This document shows positions 63,225 through 64,000 of a stretch of DNA of 64,000 nucleotides, in pieces. This DNA is from Acinetobacter amyesii (lineage in GTDB: Bacteria; Pseudomonadota; Gammaproteobacteria; Pseudomonadales; Moraxellaceae). The translations under genes were made by a program, and so were the position numbers. Numbering within the stretch: the first letter of the stretch is position 1; each line of letters starts with the position of its first letter. Location: NCBI RefSeq assembly GCF_002018365.1, contig NZ_MVKX01000005.1:186001-250000 (forward strand). The letters are read 5' to 3'. The notes below the pieces were generated by a model. That model had not been told where the DNA came from. It did not search any database and saw nothing but the letters and a program-made list of their open reading frames with translations.

Positions 63225-64000
63225 TTATGCGTTGCGTTTCGCAAAGTCATCCATAAAGTTAACCAGTGCTTGAACGCCTTCTAGCGGAACAGCATTATAA
63301 ATACTTGCACGCATACCACCCACTGAACGGTGACCAGCTAAATTCAGCAAGTGGTTTTCTTCAGCTTCTTTCAAGAATTGTTTTTCCAATTCTGGATTCG
63401 CCAAAGTAAATGGTACGTTCATGATTGAACGGAATTCTTTTGCAATTGGATTTGCATAGAAATCGCTTGAATCGATATAGCCATAAAGCAATTCAGCTTT
63501 TGCCATATTCGCTTTATAAATTGCGTCTACACCGCCCTGCTCAAGTAACCATTCAAAAACAAGGCCAGATAAGTACCATGCATAAGTTGAAGGTGTATTC
63601 ACCATTGAACCATTTTTCGCTTGAGCTGAATATTTCAAGATACTTGGAATATCTGCTTTCGCTTGATCCAATAAATCATCACGAATAATCACCAAAGTTA
63701 AACCAGCAGGACCAATATTTTTCTGAGCGCCTGCATAGATTAAACCGAACTTAGATACGTCTAATGGTGCAGATAAAATGCTTGATGAAAAATCGGCTAC
63801 CAATGGTTTGTCCGTTTCAGGAATGTTGGCAAACTGAAGACCACCAATGGTTTCATTATCTGCATAATGCACATAAGCCGCATCATCAGATAAGTTCCAA
63901 GTGCTTTGATCAGTAATCGCAAGTTTACCGTCAATGCTCGTACCCGCTTCAACAACATTAATGTCGCCATAACGCTGTGCTTCTTTCAACGCTTTTTCAG
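63225..64000 (-). CDS. serC: Phosphoserine aminotransferase, C-terminal part
   Basis: The frame is open beyond the window edge, so only the last 257 residues or so are seen (E. coli SerC has 362). A PLP enzyme of serine and pyridoxine synthesis. The PLP-binding lysine is in LIYAGAQKNIGPAGLT, and the conserved blocks FSSSILSAPLDVSKFG, NTPSTYAWYLSGLVFEW and GHRSVGGMRASIYNAVP are present. The C terminus is complete (DDFAKRNA). The upstream start and any neighbouring gene lie outside the window. Confidence 0.96.
   Translation of the reverse strand, partial: EKALKEAQRYGDINVVEAGTSIDGKLAITDQSTWNLSDDAAYVHYADNETIGGLQFANIPETDKPLVADFSSSILSAPLDVSKFGLIYAGAQKNIGPAGLTLVIIRDDLLDQAKADIPSILKYSAQAKNGSMVNTPSTYAWYLSGLVFEWLLEQGGVDAIYKANMAKAELLYGYIDSSDFYANPIAKEFRSIMNVPFTLANPELEKQFLKEAEENHLLNLAGHRSVGGMRASIYNAVPLEGVQALVNFMDDFAKRNA

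Overview
The window reads as chromosomal DNA of an Acinetobacter-type gammaproteobacterium. The strongest pointers are a carO-type outer-membrane protein gene, a stand-alone NadM-type NMN adenylyltransferase, two large secreted proteins ending in GlyGly-CTERM (rhombosortase target) tails, one LolC/E-like permease next to lolD, and A+T-leaning codon use throughout. The species cannot be named from the sequence alone. Most of the window is dense housekeeping DNA, with a few short accessory or non-coding islands.

Layout. 0-4 kb (minus strand): a truncated unknown gene, a PaaI-like thioesterase, then the tight run pabC-mltG-tmk. 3.8-10.6 kb (plus): a sulfate assimilation block with two paralogous sulfate-binding proteins that share a duplicated upstream region, a small serine hydrolase, cysT-cysW-cysA and the regulator cysB. 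10.7-16.5 kb: a FadL-type porin, carO, dapD, queE-queC, a small secreted protein and a Bcp peroxiredoxin. 16.5-25.5 kb: an ArgO/LysE exporter divergent from its LysR regulator, YceI, NadM, an enoyl-CoA hydratase, a nitroreductase, an inverted-repeat element, a NIF3/YqfO-like protein, a LysR regulator divergent from a flavin monooxygenase, an Abi_C-domain protein (candidate phage defence) and a 42-residue membrane peptide.

25.7-43.7 kb: purL, dgt, ruvA and ruvB separated by a three-hairpin intergenic repeat, an unknown membrane/coiled-coil gene with a possible gene remnant beside it, the ybgC-tolQRA / tolB-pal envelope system (tolA carries six 51-bp tandem repeats), fbp, an RNA methyltransferase, and a sigma factor/DUF3619-like/DUF3106-like operon. 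43.7-54.9 kb: the two rhombosortase-target proteins, hda, an AI-2E family permease, purM-purN, an alpha/beta hydrolase with SppA, and a lipid A acyltransferase homologue. 54.9-64 kb: comEC, lolD with its permease, a PilZ protein, an EamA transporter, a YaiI-like protein, an unknown 310-residue protein, an A+T-rich gap holding two perfect DnaA boxes, a 46-residue membrane peptide, and the C-terminal part of serC.

Functionally the window combines cell-envelope maintenance (Tol-Pal, Lol, MltG, SppA, LpxL-like, CarO), purine synthesis (purL, purM, purN), DNA repair and uptake (ruvAB, comEC), sulfur uptake with its own CysB regulator, and protein-surface display (rhombotargets). No tRNA, rRNA, CRISPR array, transposase or prophage genes were seen. 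The most promising less-described items are the rhombotarget pair, the Abi_C gene, the sigma/DUF operon, the hairpin cassette inside ruvAB, and the DnaA-box gap.
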